Source of the DNA: Comamonadaceae bacterium PBBC2
Lineage (GTDB): Bacteria; Pseudomonadota; Gammaproteobacteria; Burkholderiales; Burkholderiaceae_C
Direction of reading: 5' to 3'
DNA: 42,536 bases
Assembly: GCA_002255935.1 (NCBI GenBank)
Contig: NKIO01000028.1
Span: forward strand, 1 to 42,536
The notes below the pieces were generated by a model. The model searched no databases. It had not been told where the DNA came from and saw only the letters and a list, made by a program, of their open reading frames with translations. The first letter of the stretch is position 1. Every line of letters begins with the position of its first letter. Made by a program: the position numbers and the translations under genes. This document shows, piece by piece, positions 41,868-42,536 of the stretch.

Positions 41868-42536
<669 letters not shown>

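Overview
The window reads as a chromosome segment of a Gram-negative betaproteobacterium, most likely Burkholderiales/Comamonadaceae (Limnohabitans/Rhodoferax-like). The reasons are the protein families and their order (glyA-nrdR-pilins-ribD, lpxH beside two cyclophilins, cysS, accA, tilS, lysC), a fairly GC-rich sequence that often uses TTG for Leu, many GTG/TTG starts, and outer-membrane and lipid A genes. This placement comes from reading the sequence; no database search was possible.

Layout: 1-280 holds the 3' end of a Fe superoxide dismutase gene and its terminator. 332-9195 is mostly metabolism and repair: SOUL heme-binding protein, DASH-type cryptochrome/photolyase, MpaB-family oxygenase, SDR, LhgO-like FAD oxidoreductase, pyrD, rpiA and an acyl-CoA synthetase, with a cluster of REP-like palindromic repeats between rpiA and the synthetase. 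9334-13641 holds ribD and a compact type IV minor-pilin cluster (PilE/PilW/PilX/PilV-like on the minus strand, FimT/GspH-like divergent). 13654-15585 is nrdR and glyA, preceded by a well-supported ZTP (pfl) riboswitch. 15652-19565 is a membrane-anchored lytic transglycosylase and a 921-residue DUF349 protein with an Arg/Gly-rich tail. 19583-22099 is a TPR-cyclophilin-cyclophilin-lpxH operon. 22326-26353 is cysS, a DNA glycosylase gene, accA and tilS; a second REP-like cluster follows, then lysC and tRNA-Ser(GCU).

28202-42536 is more accessory: an SDR, an orphan NMT1-type binding lipoprotein, a CoA-transferase, an OmpA-like protein followed by a BapA-type Ig-repeat adhesin, two tandem small Cys-containing exported proteins (one with HELRH), a PBPb-type periplasmic protein, an orphan FixJ-type response regulator, and a PAS sigma-54 activator. 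The activator lies directly upstream of a branched-chain-amino-acid-type binding protein gene that has a clear -24/-12 promoter and three candidate activator sites. The ATP-binding gene that follows is broken off before its signature motif. From about 40.4 kb the sequence is visibly more GC-rich and CTG-biased (crotonase, then the start of a PAS histidine kinase), so a recombination or assembly junction there should be considered.

Most interesting points: the ZTP riboswitch with an extra hairpin; the self-contained sigma-54 circuit; a perfect inverted repeat that would hide the ribosome binding site of the OmpA-like gene; the paired small exported proteins where one copy carries an HExxH-like motif; the A-B-B-A adhesin repeats with EF-hand-like loops and no visible secretion signal; and the REP/BIME-like repeat family. 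No complete unknown defence or mobile system, CRISPR array, transposase or integrase was seen.
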